This document shows, piece after piece, positions 8,159 to 16,505 of a stretch of DNA of 64,000 bases. The stretch is taken from positions 1 through 64,000 of the forward strand of contig NZ_CAMBNZ010000002.1 of the NCBI RefSeq assembly GCF_945869175.1, in the 5' to 3' direction. The translations under genes and the position numbers were made by a program. The notes below the pieces were generated by a model. It did not search any database. It saw only the letters and a program-made list of their open reading frames with translations, and was not told where the DNA came from. The DNA is from Limnohabitans sp. Rim8 (GTDB lineage Bacteria > Pseudomonadota > Gammaproteobacteria > Burkholderiales > Burkholderiaceae_C). Within the stretch, counting starts at the first letter, position 1. Each line of letters begins with the position of its first letter.

Positions 8159-8387
8159 TCCTGATGACACGCCGCCTTTGACGGCCGAATTTTTCAAATC
8201 GGCTGAACTTTACGAAGGCAAGCAACTCACATCCCGAGGACGCCCCAAGGCCGCGATGACCAAAGAGCCCGTCAAGCTTCGTTTGGATGCAGATGTCCTG
8301 GCCGCCTTGCGTGCCAGTGGCGACGGCTGGCAGACGCGTATCAACGAGGCATTGCGCGCTTCCTTGAGATTGGCCGGGCAACTCTGA
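8118..8387 (+). CDS. brnA: BrnA-family antitoxin
   Basis: An 89-residue protein with the BrnA layout: a short polar N-terminus with 'DPDDTPPLTAEFFKSAEL', a middle 'GRPKA', and a C-terminal ribbon-helix-helix of the form 'KEPVKLRLDADVLAALRAS' plus 'GWQTRINEALRASL'. BrnA binds and neutralizes the BrnT ribonuclease and represses the operon. Its start lies inside the C-terminal coding end of the brnT remnant, as in intact modules. With the toxin deleted, it is an orphan antitoxin that may still bind its operator and could neutralize related toxins elsewhere. Confidence 0.85.
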   Translation: MTEKKRSTSAPWIDPDDTPPLTAEFFKSAELYEGKQLTSRGRPKAAMTKEPVKLRLDADVLAALRASGDGWQTRINEALRASLRLAGQL

Positions 8388-8501
8388 AGCGCCACAAGCC
8401 AAGCCGCCAAGACTTGCTTTCTTAAGGACAGCAAATTCGACCGTTGACCTTTACCCGTTGCAAATGGCTGGCCCCATCGATGTGCCCAGAGGAGAGCGCG
8501 C

Positions 8502-9077
8502 TCAACGAACCGCCATCGCGACCGCTGCCACCACAACCACCAAGCCCAAAGCCCAGGCCCACGACGGCAAACCCGCAGAGGCCTGCTGAGACGATGCGGT
8601 GGATTCGATGCGCACGGGCTCTTCCAATGGGGGGTAACGCTTTTCAAGCTCTGCTTCAAACCGCTTGAAGAAGTCTTCGGCCATGTTCTTGGCCACACCA
8701 TCGACCAAGCGTTGTCCCAATTGCGCAATTTTTCCGCCCACAGAAGAGTGAACGGTGTAATGCAACTCACAACCCTTTTCCAATGGCTTGATTTCTACCG
8801 CAGCCTCGCCTTTGCCAAATCCAGCCACGCCGCCTTGGGCATCGAAATGGAGTTTGTAGCTTTGAGGGGCGACGATGTCTGTCAACTGAACACTGCCATT
8901 GAACAAGGCCGAGACGGGCCCCATCTTGATGCCGGCGGCCACCGTAAATTTCTGATCACCTGAAAGCTCAAATTTTTGACAGCCAGGGATGCAGGCCTTC
9001 AGGATTTCGGGGTCATTCAGAGCCACCCAAGCCTGTTGCTGGGTGACTTGAAGTGTGCGTTGGCCAGTCATGTCCAT
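8502..9077 (-). CDS. coxG: CoxG-like SRPBCC protein, CODH-associated
   Basis: A 191-residue protein with an SRPBCC (START-like) domain over residues 1-150 ('QQAWVALNDPEILKACIPGC', 'GMGPVSALFNG'-like core 'KMGPVSALFNGSVQL'). A C-terminal membrane helix follows ('WAWALGLVVVVAAVAMAV') with a short charged end. This matches CoxG (carbon monoxide dehydrogenase subunit G family), which anchors or recruits CO dehydrogenase to the cytoplasmic membrane. It is the last gene of the cox set, 15 bases after coxE, with 'GGAGACACC' ahead of the ATG. The 114 bases beyond its stop, up to brnA, hold nothing I can assign. Confidence 0.88.
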   Translation of the reverse strand: MDMTGQRTLQVTQQQAWVALNDPEILKACIPGCQKFELSGDQKFTVAAGIKMGPVSALFNGSVQLTDIVAPQSYKLHFDAQGGVAGFGKGEAAVEIKPLEKGCELHYTVHSSVGGKIAQLGQRLVDGVAKNMAEDFFKRFEAELEKRYPPLEEPVRIESTASSQQASAGLPSWAWALGLVVVVAAVAMAVR

Positions 9078-9092
9078 GGTGGGTGTCTCCTG

Positions 9093-10286
9093 TCAATATG
9101 AAATAGGTGCATGGCTTGAACGTTTCATGAGCTTGCTGATGGCTTGTGCAAGGTCTTCCAGCTTGCTGAGATTATGGACCGCGAGCATGCCATCGGCGTG
9201 CTGGTGCAAAACCTGCGCACCACTGGCCAACGGTGCGTAACCCTCAAAACGCAAGAGCGGATTGAGCCAAAACAGCTGCCTGCAATGCCTTTTGAGCCAC
9301 TGCACTTCGGATTGCAAGTTGATCGGCACTCCGGTGTCCAGACCGTCGCTGATGAGCAGCACCACCGTTCTGCGCCCAACCAAGCAACGCTCATGGTTCT
9401 CGCGCAAAGTGGTTAAAGAAGCGCCCAAGCGGGTCCCACCAGCGAAGTCAGCAATCCGCTCGTTGGCCTCCTGGAGCATGCGGTCGGTGTCTTGGTGCTT
9501 GAAAGCTGGGCGCAGATCTGTGAGGTCGGTGCCAAAAGCAAAGACAGCGCGTGGGTGAGCCTTTGTTGCTTGGTGCAAAAAGGCCAAGAGCAATCGGGCG
9601 TAGCGCTCCATGGACCCGGAAATGTCCACCAATACCAGCAGGGGCAAGGCCTGTGGTTGCCGCGCACGTTGGGGCAACCAGAGCAACTCGCCTTCTGAGC
9701 GGCCCGCGAGCCGCATGGCTGCGGGCCAATGCGGGCGCTGACCGCGCAGACCCGCACGGGTGCGCCGGCCTGGCACCGGGGCCAAAGACAATGGAATGTC
9801 GCGAACCAAGCGTTCAATCAGTCGAAACTCACTGGCGTTCAGTGTCGCAAAGTCTGCATGCTGCAGCCGCTGGCGGTCACTGGCGGTCATGGCCGCATCG
9901 AGTTGAATTTCACTTTCTTGGCGTGGGCCGCCTTCGGTTTTCTTGGGGGCAGCCAAGGCCTCTTGTACCCTGGCTTTGCGAGAAGGTGGCTGGCCTTGGC
10001 GCACTTTGGGCAACATTTGAGCCAGCAGTTGTTGCGCCAGTTCAGGGTTTCTGAACAAGGCGGAAAACAACTGGTCAAAAACCTCGATGTCTTGTTGGCG
10101 GTTGATCAACACAGAACCCAAAGCCGCATGCAGGTCGTCTTTTCGCTCAAGACCCACAAGGCGAGCCGCTTCAATGGCCAGGGCCATGCGCTGGCTGTCG
10201 ATGGGAACACCCGCCCTGCGCAAGGCACGGCCAAAACCAATGATGTTTTCGGGCAGCTTTCCGCTGCGCGCATCACCCAGTTTCAT
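9093..10286 (-). CDS. coxE: VWA-domain protein CoxE
   Basis: A 397-residue protein with an N-terminal helical CoxE region and a C-terminal von Willebrand A domain. The MIDAS motif is present as 'VDISGSMERY', followed by 'LISDGLDTG'. It carries the linker 'GRRTRAGLRGQ' typical of CoxE/YeaD-type proteins. CoxE works with the MoxR-type ATPase CoxD (four bases upstream) as a chaperone pair that matures the CuSMo or Mo-containing active site of CODH-type enzymes. It is presumably cytoplasmic; no signal peptide is seen. Confidence 0.9.
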   Translation of the reverse strand: MKLGDARSGKLPENIIGFGRALRRAGVPIDSQRMALAIEAARLVGLERKDDLHAALGSVLINRQQDIEVFDQLFSALFRNPELAQQLLAQMLPKVRQGQPPSRKARVQEALAAPKKTEGGPRQESEIQLDAAMTASDRQRLQHADFATLNASEFRLIERLVRDIPLSLAPVPGRRTRAGLRGQRPHWPAAMRLAGRSEGELLWLPQRARQPQALPLLVLVDISGSMERYARLLLAFLHQATKAHPRAVFAFGTDLTDLRPAFKHQDTDRMLQEANERIADFAGGTRLGASLTTLRENHERCLVGRRTVVLLISDGLDTGVPINLQSEVQWLKRHCRQLFWLNPLLRFEGYAPLASGAQVLHQHADGMLAVHNLSKLEDLAQAISKLMKRSSHAPISY

Positions 10287-10290
10287 GCGC

Positions 10291-11202
10291 TCAAACCTGC
10301 TGAGGCGCAGGTCGCAGAAGTTCGTCGATCATCGGCATCAGCGCAGCCACATCTTCTCGTTGCTTGAACAAGATTCCGGCCGTGTCTTGGATCACTTCCG
10401 GATCCAGCGCGAGGGTGTCGAGCGCCACCAGCGCCTTGGCCCACTCTACGCTCTCTGCAATGCCTGGTGAACGTTGGAAGGCATTTGCAAATGGCAAAGA
10501 ACGCAGGCGCGAGACAAATTCCGTAACCGCCTCGCTCAACAAGGGTCCGGCGTTGGGCGCCTGACTTTGCACAATCGCAAGCTCGCGTTCACGCTCGGGG
10601 TAATCCATCCACTGGTAAAGGCAGCGGCGTTTGACCGCATCGTTCAGGTCTCGCGTTCGGTTGCTGGTGAGGATGGTGATGGGTGCCACTTGGGCCTTGA
10701 TCGTGCCCAACTCGGGAATGCTCACCTGGTATTCGCCCAGGTACTCCAGCAAGAAGGCTTCAAAAGGTTCATCCGCCCGATCAACTTCGTCGATCAAGAG
10801 CACGGCACCCGGAGCCGGTGCTTCCAAGGCTTGCAGCAAAGGCCGACGAATCAAATAGCGCGATTGGTAGACTTCCTGCTCGATCTCGGCCGCAGTCTGA
10901 GTGGCTTGCGCAGCACGCATGTGCAGCAGCTGCGCCGTGTGGTTCCACTCGTACAAGGCCTCGCGCTGCTCCATGCCGTCGTAACACTGCAAGCGCAGCA
11001 TGGGCCGATGGAGCACCTTGGCCAAGGCTTTGGCCAATTCTGTCTTGCCGACGCCGGGTTCGCCCTCCAGCAACAGCGGCCTACCCAGCTTCATCGCCAG
11101 GAAAACCGATGTCACCAGTCGCCGCGGCGCATGGTAACCCACCCTCTCCAAGGCGTGGGTCAGTTCATCGATGCTGCGCAATTCGTGAATGGGTTCACCC
11201 AT
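10291..11202 (-). CDS. coxD: MoxR-family AAA+ ATPase CoxD
   Basis: A 303-residue AAA+ protein. It shows Walker A 'GEPGVGKTELAKALA' (about residue 44), Walker B 'VLLIDEVDRADEPFE', a sensor segment 'ILTSNRTRDLNDAVKRRC' and the 'YPERERELAIV' C-terminal region. CoxD-type ATPases power assembly of the metal site in Mo hydroxylases such as CO dehydrogenase. Its start overlaps the coxM stop by eight bases, so the two are probably co-translated. It has the usual length for the family. Confidence 0.92.
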   Translation of the reverse strand: MGEPIHELRSIDELTHALERVGYHAPRRLVTSVFLAMKLGRPLLLEGEPGVGKTELAKALAKVLHRPMLRLQCYDGMEQREALYEWNHTAQLLHMRAAQATQTAAEIEQEVYQSRYLIRRPLLQALEAPAPGAVLLIDEVDRADEPFEAFLLEYLGEYQVSIPELGTIKAQVAPITILTSNRTRDLNDAVKRRCLYQWMDYPERERELAIVQSQAPNAGPLLSEAVTEFVSRLRSLPFANAFQRSPGIAESVEWAKALVALDTLALDPEVIQDTAGILFKQREDVAALMPMIDELLRPAPQQV

Positions 11203-11986
11203 TGGCCTGTTGCACCGCCCGCTGAGTTTGCACCTTGATCAACTGGGCACGGAAAGCCGCTGAGGCATGCAAGTCACCATTGAGCTCATTGGCATCGATC
11301 GTCACGCCTTCCACAGCCTCGGCAGTGAAACTCTTGGACAAGGCCGCTTCCAGCCCTGCATGGCGAAAAACACCATTGCCAGCGCCGGTGATGGCCACGC
11401 GTACGCCTTGGTCTGTTTGCGCCACAAACACACCCACCAGTGCAAAGCGCGAAGCAGGTTGGCGGAACTTGGCATAAGCCGACTTTTGCGCCAAGGGGAA
11501 ATGGATGGCCGTGATCAACTCACCTTCTTCCAAGGCTGTGGTGTACATGCCCTGGAAAAAATCATCGGCTGCGATTTTGCGTTTGTTGGTTTGCACGGTG
11601 GCACCGAGTGCCAAGACCGCGCTGGGGTAGCAAGCTGCAGGATCGTTGTTGGCCACCGATCCGCCCAGGGTGCCCATGGCACGAACCTGACGGTCACCAA
11701 TTTGACCTGCCAATGAGGCCAATCCGGGAACCGAGGATTTCACTTCGGCGCTGTCGGCCACAAATTCATGGCGCGTCATCGCGCCAATGACGAGTGTGTT
11801 GCCTTCTTTTTTGATCCCGCTCAGTTCACTGAGACTGCCCAAGTCCACCAAACTGCCGGGCTGAGCCAAGCGCTGCTTGAGAGAAGCGATCAGGGTCTGG
11901 CCACCGGCCAACGCTTGGCCTCCGGCAGAGATTTTGGCCACGGCGTCCGCCAATGCGGCGGGGCGTTCGTATGCGAATGCGTACAT
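11195..11986 (-). CDS. coxM: CODH-like medium (FAD-binding) subunit
   Basis: 263 residues from ATG 11986 ('MYAFAYERPAAL'). The longer ORF in the track reaches back into coxL and lacks family sequence. The two FAD signatures of the xanthine oxidase/CoxM family are seen as 'AGGQTLIASLKQRL' and 'TLGGSVANNDPAACYP'. A C-terminal CO_deh_flav_C domain follows. It passes electrons from the Fe-S subunit to a quinone or other acceptor. It follows coxL by 11 bases. The protein is slightly shorter than the usual 280 or so residues. Confidence 0.93.
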   Translation of the reverse strand: MYAFAYERPAALADAVAKISAGGQALAGGQTLIASLKQRLAQPGSLVDLGSLSELSGIKKEGNTLVIGAMTRHEFVADSAEVKSSVPGLASLAGQIGDRQVRAMGTLGGSVANNDPAACYPSAVLALGATVQTNKRKIAADDFFQGMYTTALEEGELITAIHFPLAQKSAYAKFRQPASRFALVGVFVAQTDQGVRVAITGAGNGVFRHAGLEAALSKSFTAEAVEGVTIDANELNGDLHASAAFRAQLIKVQTQRAVQQANG

Positions 11987-11997
11987 GTTGTGATTCC

Positions 11998-14379
11998 TCA
12001 GGCTTTGGCTTGTTGAATGGCGGTCCACACCCGGTTCGGGCTGGCGGGCATGTCCAGGTCTTTCACACCCAGAGGTGCCAAGGCGTCGAGCACGGCGTTC
12101 ATCACCGCAGGTGGCGAGCCAATGGCGCCGGCTTCGCCGCAACCTTTGGTGCCCAAGGGGTTGGTGGTGCAAGGGGTGCACACATGGCCGATGGTGAAGT
12201 TGGGGAAATCGTCGGCACGTGGCATGGTGTAGTCCATGAACGAACCCGTCACGAGTTGTCCCGTCTCGCGGTCGTACACGCAGTGTTCCATCAGCGCCTG
12301 TCCGATACCTTGAACCAAACCACCGTGCACTTGGCCTTCAACGATCATCGGGTTGATGATGGTGCCAAAGTCATCCACAGCGGTGAAACGGTCCAAACGA
12401 ACGACACCTGTTTCAGGGTCAATCTCCACCTCGCAAATGTAGGTACCCGCAGGGAAAGTGAAGTTGGTCGGGTCGTAGAAGGCGGTCTCGTTCAAACCCG
12501 GCTCCAATTTGTCGAGCGGATAGTTGTGCGGCACATAGGCGGTCAGCGCAACTTGGCCAAACGTGACCATTTTGTCGGTGCCCTTGACCTTGAACTCACC
12601 ACCGGCGAAGTCGATGTCGGCATCACTGGCTTCCATCAGGTGGGCTGCGATCTTCTTGGCTTTGGCTTCAATTTTGTCCAGTGCGCGCATGATGGCAGCA
12701 CCGCCCACCGAGATGGACCGCGAGCCATAAGTGCCCATGCCGAAGGGGACCCGACCGGTGTCGCCGTGCACGATGTCCACCTGCTCCGGCGAGAGGCCCA
12801 AGCGTGCGGCCACCACCTGTGCAAACGTGGTTTCGTGGCCCTGGCCATGGCTGTGTGAACCGGTGAAAACGGTCACGCTGCCCGTGGGGTGGACGCGTAC
12901 TTCGCCGCACTCGAACAGACCTGCTCGCGCACCCAAAGCACCCGCCACATTCGAAGGGGCCAGACCGCAAGCCTCGATGTAGCTGGAGTAACCCAGGCCA
13001 CGCAACATGCCTTTGGCTTTGGATTGGGCTTTGCGTTGTTCCAAGCCCGCCACGTCGGCCAATTCATTGGCTTGTTTCAGGCACGCATGGAAGTCACCCG
13101 TGTCGTACTGCAAGGCCACCGGCGTCTGGTAAGGGAACTCGGTGATGAAATTGCGACGGCGAATTTCGTCTTGAGACAGGCCCATTTCCCAAGCGGCTCG
13201 AGACACGATGCGCTCCAGCAAATAAGTAGCCTCTGGGCGGCCTGCACCTCGGTAGGCATCGACGGGCGCTGTGTTGGTGAACCAGGAATCCACCTCCACA
13301 TAGACCTGCGGCGTCTTGTACTGACCCGCCAACAGCGTGGCGTAAAGAATGGTCGGCACTGCGGTCGAGAAGGTCGAGAGGTAGGCCCCCAGATTGGCAT
13401 CGGTGTGGACACGGAAGCCCAAAAACTTGCCATCTTTGTCCATGGCCAGCTCCGCATGGCTGACGTGGTCGCGGCCATGGGCGTCAGACAGGAAAGCCTC
13501 TGAGCGGTCGCAATTCCACTTGATGGGTCGGTTGAGCTTTTTAGAAGCCCAGGTCAGGCACACATCTTCCGCGTAGAGGTAAATCTTGGCCCCAAAGCCG
13601 CCACCCACATCGGGCGCAATCACACGCACTTTGTGTTCTGGCAGGCCCATCACAAACGCCGTCATCAGCAGTCGCTCGACGTGTGGGTTCTGGTTGGACA
13701 CATAGAGGGTGTAGTCATCTCCCGCCCGGTTGTAGTGTCCGATGGCCGCACGCGGCTCCATCGGGTTGGGTGCCAGGCGGTTGTTGACCAGGTCAAGCTT
13801 GGTCACATGCGCTGCATTGGCAAATGTGGCATCGACGACCGCCTTGTCACCAATGGCCCACTTGTAGCACTGGTTGTTGGGGGCTATGTCGTGAATCACA
13901 GGCGCACCCGGGGCTTGCGCATCGCGCACATCCACCACGGCCGCCAAAGGCTCGTAATCCACCATCACCAGTTCAGCAGCATCGCGGGCTTGCTCGTAGG
14001 TTTCGGCCACGACCATGGCCACATGGTCGCCCACATAGCGCACTTTTTCGAAAGCCAAAATCGGATGAGGCGGCTCTTTCATGGGCTCGCCGTTGGTGCT
14101 GGTGATCAACCAGCCGCAAGGCAAACCGTTGATCTTGTCTGCGGCCACATCTTGGCCATCCAAAATACCGATCACGCCCGGCGCGGCCAAGGCTGCGGTT
14201 TTGTCGATGCTGCGGATCTTGGCGTGCGCATGGGGTGAACGGACAAAATAGCACTGGGCCATGTTGGCCAGCACGATGTCGTCGGTGTATTGGCCTGCGC
14301 CCGTCAGAAAACGGTAGTCTTCCTTGCGGCGGAGGGATTCCCCAATGTGGGGCAGGTTGGCGAAATCAGAAGCACCCAT
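11998..14379 (-). CDS. coxL: CODH-like large (molybdopterin) subunit, form II
   Basis: 793 residues from ATG 14379, which has 'GGAGATC' upstream. The Mo-hydroxylase layout is complete: N-terminal Ald_Xan_dh a/b hammerhead ('SLRRKEDYRFLTGAGQY'), then Moco-binding segments 'VGGGFGAKIYLYAED', 'GSHSHGQGHETTFAQ' and 'GTYGSRSISVGGAA', then the C-terminal 'GCGEAGAIGSPPAV' with the catalytic Glu. The active-site loop reads 'AYRGAGR'. That is the form II signature, not the AYRCSFR loop of proven form I CO dehydrogenases, and the Cu-binding Cys is missing. CO oxidation is therefore doubtful; another aldehyde, purine or aromatic substrate is possible. Confidence 0.94.
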   Translation of the reverse strand: MGASDFANLPHIGESLRRKEDYRFLTGAGQYTDDIVLANMAQCYFVRSPHAHAKIRSIDKTAALAAPGVIGILDGQDVAADKINGLPCGWLITSTNGEPMKEPPHPILAFEKVRYVGDHVAMVVAETYEQARDAAELVMVDYEPLAAVVDVRDAQAPGAPVIHDIAPNNQCYKWAIGDKAVVDATFANAAHVTKLDLVNNRLAPNPMEPRAAIGHYNRAGDDYTLYVSNQNPHVERLLMTAFVMGLPEHKVRVIAPDVGGGFGAKIYLYAEDVCLTWASKKLNRPIKWNCDRSEAFLSDAHGRDHVSHAELAMDKDGKFLGFRVHTDANLGAYLSTFSTAVPTILYATLLAGQYKTPQVYVEVDSWFTNTAPVDAYRGAGRPEATYLLERIVSRAAWEMGLSQDEIRRRNFITEFPYQTPVALQYDTGDFHACLKQANELADVAGLEQRKAQSKAKGMLRGLGYSSYIEACGLAPSNVAGALGARAGLFECGEVRVHPTGSVTVFTGSHSHGQGHETTFAQVVAARLGLSPEQVDIVHGDTGRVPFGMGTYGSRSISVGGAAIMRALDKIEAKAKKIAAHLMEASDADIDFAGGEFKVKGTDKMVTFGQVALTAYVPHNYPLDKLEPGLNETAFYDPTNFTFPAGTYICEVEIDPETGVVRLDRFTAVDDFGTIINPMIVEGQVHGGLVQGIGQALMEHCVYDRETGQLVTGSFMDYTMPRADDFPNFTIGHVCTPCTTNPLGTKGCGEAGAIGSPPAVMNAVLDALAPLGVKDLDMPASPNRVWTAIQQAKA

Positions 14380-14390
14380 GTTCGATCTCC

Positions 14391-14858
14391 TTAAGACTTC
14401 ATAGCCGCTGCACCCTGCAGAACGGACTTGACAATGTTTTGATAACCGGTGCAGCGGCAAATATTGCCCTCGAGTGCTTCACGCACCTCTTGTTCGCCTG
14501 CATCGGGCTGACGCTTGCAAAGGTCGAGCGCGCTCATGACCATGCCAGGGGTGCAGAAACCGCACTGCAGTCCGTGGCACTCTTTAAAGGCCGCTTGCAT
14601 GGGGTGCATGGTGCCGTCGGTGGCCGCCAAGCCCTCGATGGTCTCCACATCGCTGCCAACAGCCTGTGCCAACAGCATGTTGCAGGACTTGACTGCTTTG
14701 CCATTCATGAGCACGGTGCAGGCGCCACATTGGGCCGTATCGCACCCGACGTGTGTTCCCGTGAGTTTGAGTTGCTCGCGCAACGCTTGAACCAGCAGCG
14801 TGTTCGGCGCTGCATCCACCACAACGGGTTTGCCGTTGACCTTGAGTTGAACCTGCAT
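14391..14858 (-). CDS. coxS: CODH-like small (2Fe-2S) subunit
   Basis: A 155-residue iron-sulfur subunit. The plant-type [2Fe-2S] motif is 'GCDTAQCGACTVLMNG' with a fourth Cys in 'AVKSC'. The all-helical [2Fe-2S] domain has 'LQCGFCTPGMVM' and 'GNICRCTGYQNI'. It carries electrons between the Moco and FAD subunits. It is the first gene of the S-L-M-D-E-G order, 11 bases before coxL, with 'CAGGAGACAC' before the ATG. A 25-codon ORF and then tupA lie directly upstream. Confidence 0.95.
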   Translation of the reverse strand: MQVQLKVNGKPVVVDAAPNTLLVQALREQLKLTGTHVGCDTAQCGACTVLMNGKAVKSCNMLLAQAVGSDVETIEGLAATDGTMHPMQAAFKECHGLQCGFCTPGMVMSALDLCKRQPDAGEQEVREALEGNICRCTGYQNIVKSVLQGAAAMKS

Positions 14859-14893
14859 TCGTGTCTCCTGTTAAAGGGGTTTCATTGAATATT

Positions 14894-14971
14894 TCAACAT
14901 GCGTAGGTGAGGGCTTCCATGGGTGAAAGCCCTAGGTTTTGGTCGAAAATCAAGCCAGCCTTGGGACGCAT
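14894..14971 (-). CDS. Possible 25-residue coupled small ORF between tupA and coxS
   Basis: An ATG overlaps the tupA stop in the form TGATG and opens a 25-codon frame beginning 'MRPKAGLIFDQNLGLSP' and ending 'MEALTYAC'. The genes before it, tupB-tupC-tupA, are also joined by stop/start overlaps, so coupled translation is plausible. The stop lies 35 bases before coxS. The RNA of this stretch can also form a hairpin (AGGGCTTTC with GGAAGCCCT, one mismatch). I do not recognise the peptide. It could be a leader peptide, a small protein or a chance frame. Confidence 0.35.
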   Translation of the reverse strand: MRPKAGLIFDQNLGLSPMEALTYAC

Positions 14972-15786
14972 CACTTGCCCGCGTTCGGAAAAAACAGTTG
15001 CTCGCCGCCAATTTTGTAATCGGCAATCACGCCCTGCCCTGCGGCCGAGGTGATCCAGTCCACAAACTTCTGCGCATCGGCCTGTTTGACATGCGCATGC
15101 TTGGCGGGGTTGACCACCATCACTCCGTACTGGTTGAACAAGCGGTTGTCGCCCTCCACCAAGATGGCCAAATCGGCGCGGTTCTTGAAATTGAGCCAAG
15201 TGGCACGGTCGGCCAGCACATAAGCGCCAGAAGAGGCCGCGATGTTCAGGGCTGGGCCCATGCCACAGCCGCATTCTTTGTAGCCACTGCCCTTTTTCTC
15301 TGAGAGGTTGGCCGTTTTCCAAAAACGCAACTCGGCTGCATGCGTGCCGCTCTTGTCACCGCGCGAAACAAAGGACGCGTTACCGGCAGACAGTTTGGCC
15401 AAGGCCGCCACGATGTCTTTGCCCTTGGTGGCTGACGGATCGGCCTTGGGGCCAATCAGCACAAAGTCGTTGTACATGACCGGCAGACGCTTGAGGCCAA
15501 ATCCATCGGCGACAAACTTTTCTTCGGCCACCTGGTCGTGCACGAACACCACATCGGCGTCACCGCGGCGCGCCATGTCCAGCGCCTGGCCTGTGCCCAG
15601 TGCCACCACTTTCACGTCCAGCCCGCTGGCTTTTTTGAAGGCAGGCAGCAAGTGGGCGAACAAGCCCGATTGTTCCGTCGATGTGGTGGACGACATCACG
15701 ATCGATTGGGCTTGCGCCCAGACCGAGGTGCTGGCCAAAACGGCGCACACCAGGGCGCGACGGGTCATGGAAGTTTTGAAAGTCAT
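14971..15786 (-). CDS. tupA: Tungstate/molybdate-type ABC substrate-binding protein TupA
   Basis: A 271-residue periplasmic receptor with a signal peptide (residues 1-27, 'MTRRALVCAVLASTSVWAQAQ'). The TupA anion-site signature is 'SSTTSTEQSGLF', followed by 'GTGQALDMARRGDADVVFVHD', 'SRGDKSGTHAAELRFWK' and 'VLADRATWLNF'. TupA binds tungstate with high affinity; molybdate cannot be excluded. Its start overlaps the tupC stop by ATGA. The transporter sits directly upstream of a Mo-hydroxylase operon, so oxyanion supply for its cofactor is the likely purpose. Confidence 0.92.
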   Translation of the reverse strand: MTFKTSMTRRALVCAVLASTSVWAQAQSIVMSSTTSTEQSGLFAHLLPAFKKASGLDVKVVALGTGQALDMARRGDADVVFVHDQVAEEKFVADGFGLKRLPVMYNDFVLIGPKADPSATKGKDIVAALAKLSAGNASFVSRGDKSGTHAAELRFWKTANLSEKKGSGYKECGCGMGPALNIAASSGAYVLADRATWLNFKNRADLAILVEGDNRLFNQYGVMVVNPAKHAHVKQADAQKFVDWITSAAGQGVIADYKIGGEQLFFPNAGK

Positions 15787-16505
15787 GAAAGTTCTCCTTG
15801 AACAAAAGCATGGGCTGCAGGGCTGAGCTCAACCAGCAGAACGGGGTTGAAAAAATCAGAAACAGGCAGATCGGCCAAAACGCGGCCGAACTCCAAATAA
15901 ATCACGCGGGTAGCCAGGCGCTTGACCTGCCCCAGGTTGTGGCTGGCCCAGACCAAGGTCATGGGTCGCTCTTGGCTGCAGGCCCATTCGGTCATCAGGG
16001 CTTCGACTTCGCGTTTGGCATGGGGGTCGAGACTGGCGGTGGGCTCGTCCAGCAGCAGCACATCGGGCTGACGTGCCCAAGCCCGGGCCAAGGCCAAGCG
16101 CTGCTGCTGCCCGCCCGACAACTGGCGGCCGTTTTGCTGGGCCACAGACTGCAAACCCACGCGCTGCAAGGCTTGCAGACCCAGCACTTTGGCAGCGGAC
16201 CACTTCAGGCCCCGTTCACGGTCCAGCCACAAGCCCAGGGCGACGTTGTTCAAAGCGGACATGCGCAACAGATGCGGCCTTTGAAAAAGCATGGCCTGGC
16301 GAACGCCCGGCGCTTGCAGCACTAGCCCTTGCTCAACGGGCACCAAACCATGCAAGGTGCGAAGCGCCGTGCTTTTGCCCGAGCCATTGGCTCCCACCAA
16401 TGCCACCCGTTCGCCCGACACGATGCGAAAACTCACGTCCGTCAGAGCCGATTGAGCACCCAGTTGCACATGCACGGCATCCAAGCCGATCTGGACGGCC
16501 GTCAT
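15783..16505 (-). CDS. tupC: Tungstate-type ABC transporter ATP-binding protein TupC
   Basis: A 240-residue ABC ATPase: Walker A 'GANGSGKSTALRTL', Q-loop region 'AMLFQRPHLLRMSA', signature 'LSGGQQQRLALARAWA' and Walker B 'DVLLLDEPTASLD'. The C-terminus matches TupC/ModC-like proteins but has no TOBE regulatory domain. It overlaps tupB by four bases on one side and tupA by four on the other, giving a B-C-A order of transcription. Confidence 0.92.
   Translation of the reverse strand: MTAVQIGLDAVHVQLGAQSALTDVSFRIVSGERVALVGANGSGKSTALRTLHGLVPVEQGLVLQAPGVRQAMLFQRPHLLRMSALNNVALGLWLDRERGLKWSAAKVLGLQALQRVGLQSVAQQNGRQLSGGQQQRLALARAWARQPDVLLLDEPTASLDPHAKREVEALMTEWACSQERPMTLVWASHNLGQVKRLATRVIYLEFGRVLADLPVSDFFNPVLLVELSPAAHAFVQGELS

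Noticed and set aside
11953-12858. 301-codon plus-strand ORF over coxL
   Set aside because: Antisense shadow of coxL, which has all Mo-hydroxylase motifs on the minus strand.
14894-14971. Moco riboswitch ahead of coxS
   Set aside because: The location would suit one, but I see only a short imperfect hairpin and cannot match the consensus by eye. Kept as a small-ORF/leader finding, not as a riboswitch call.
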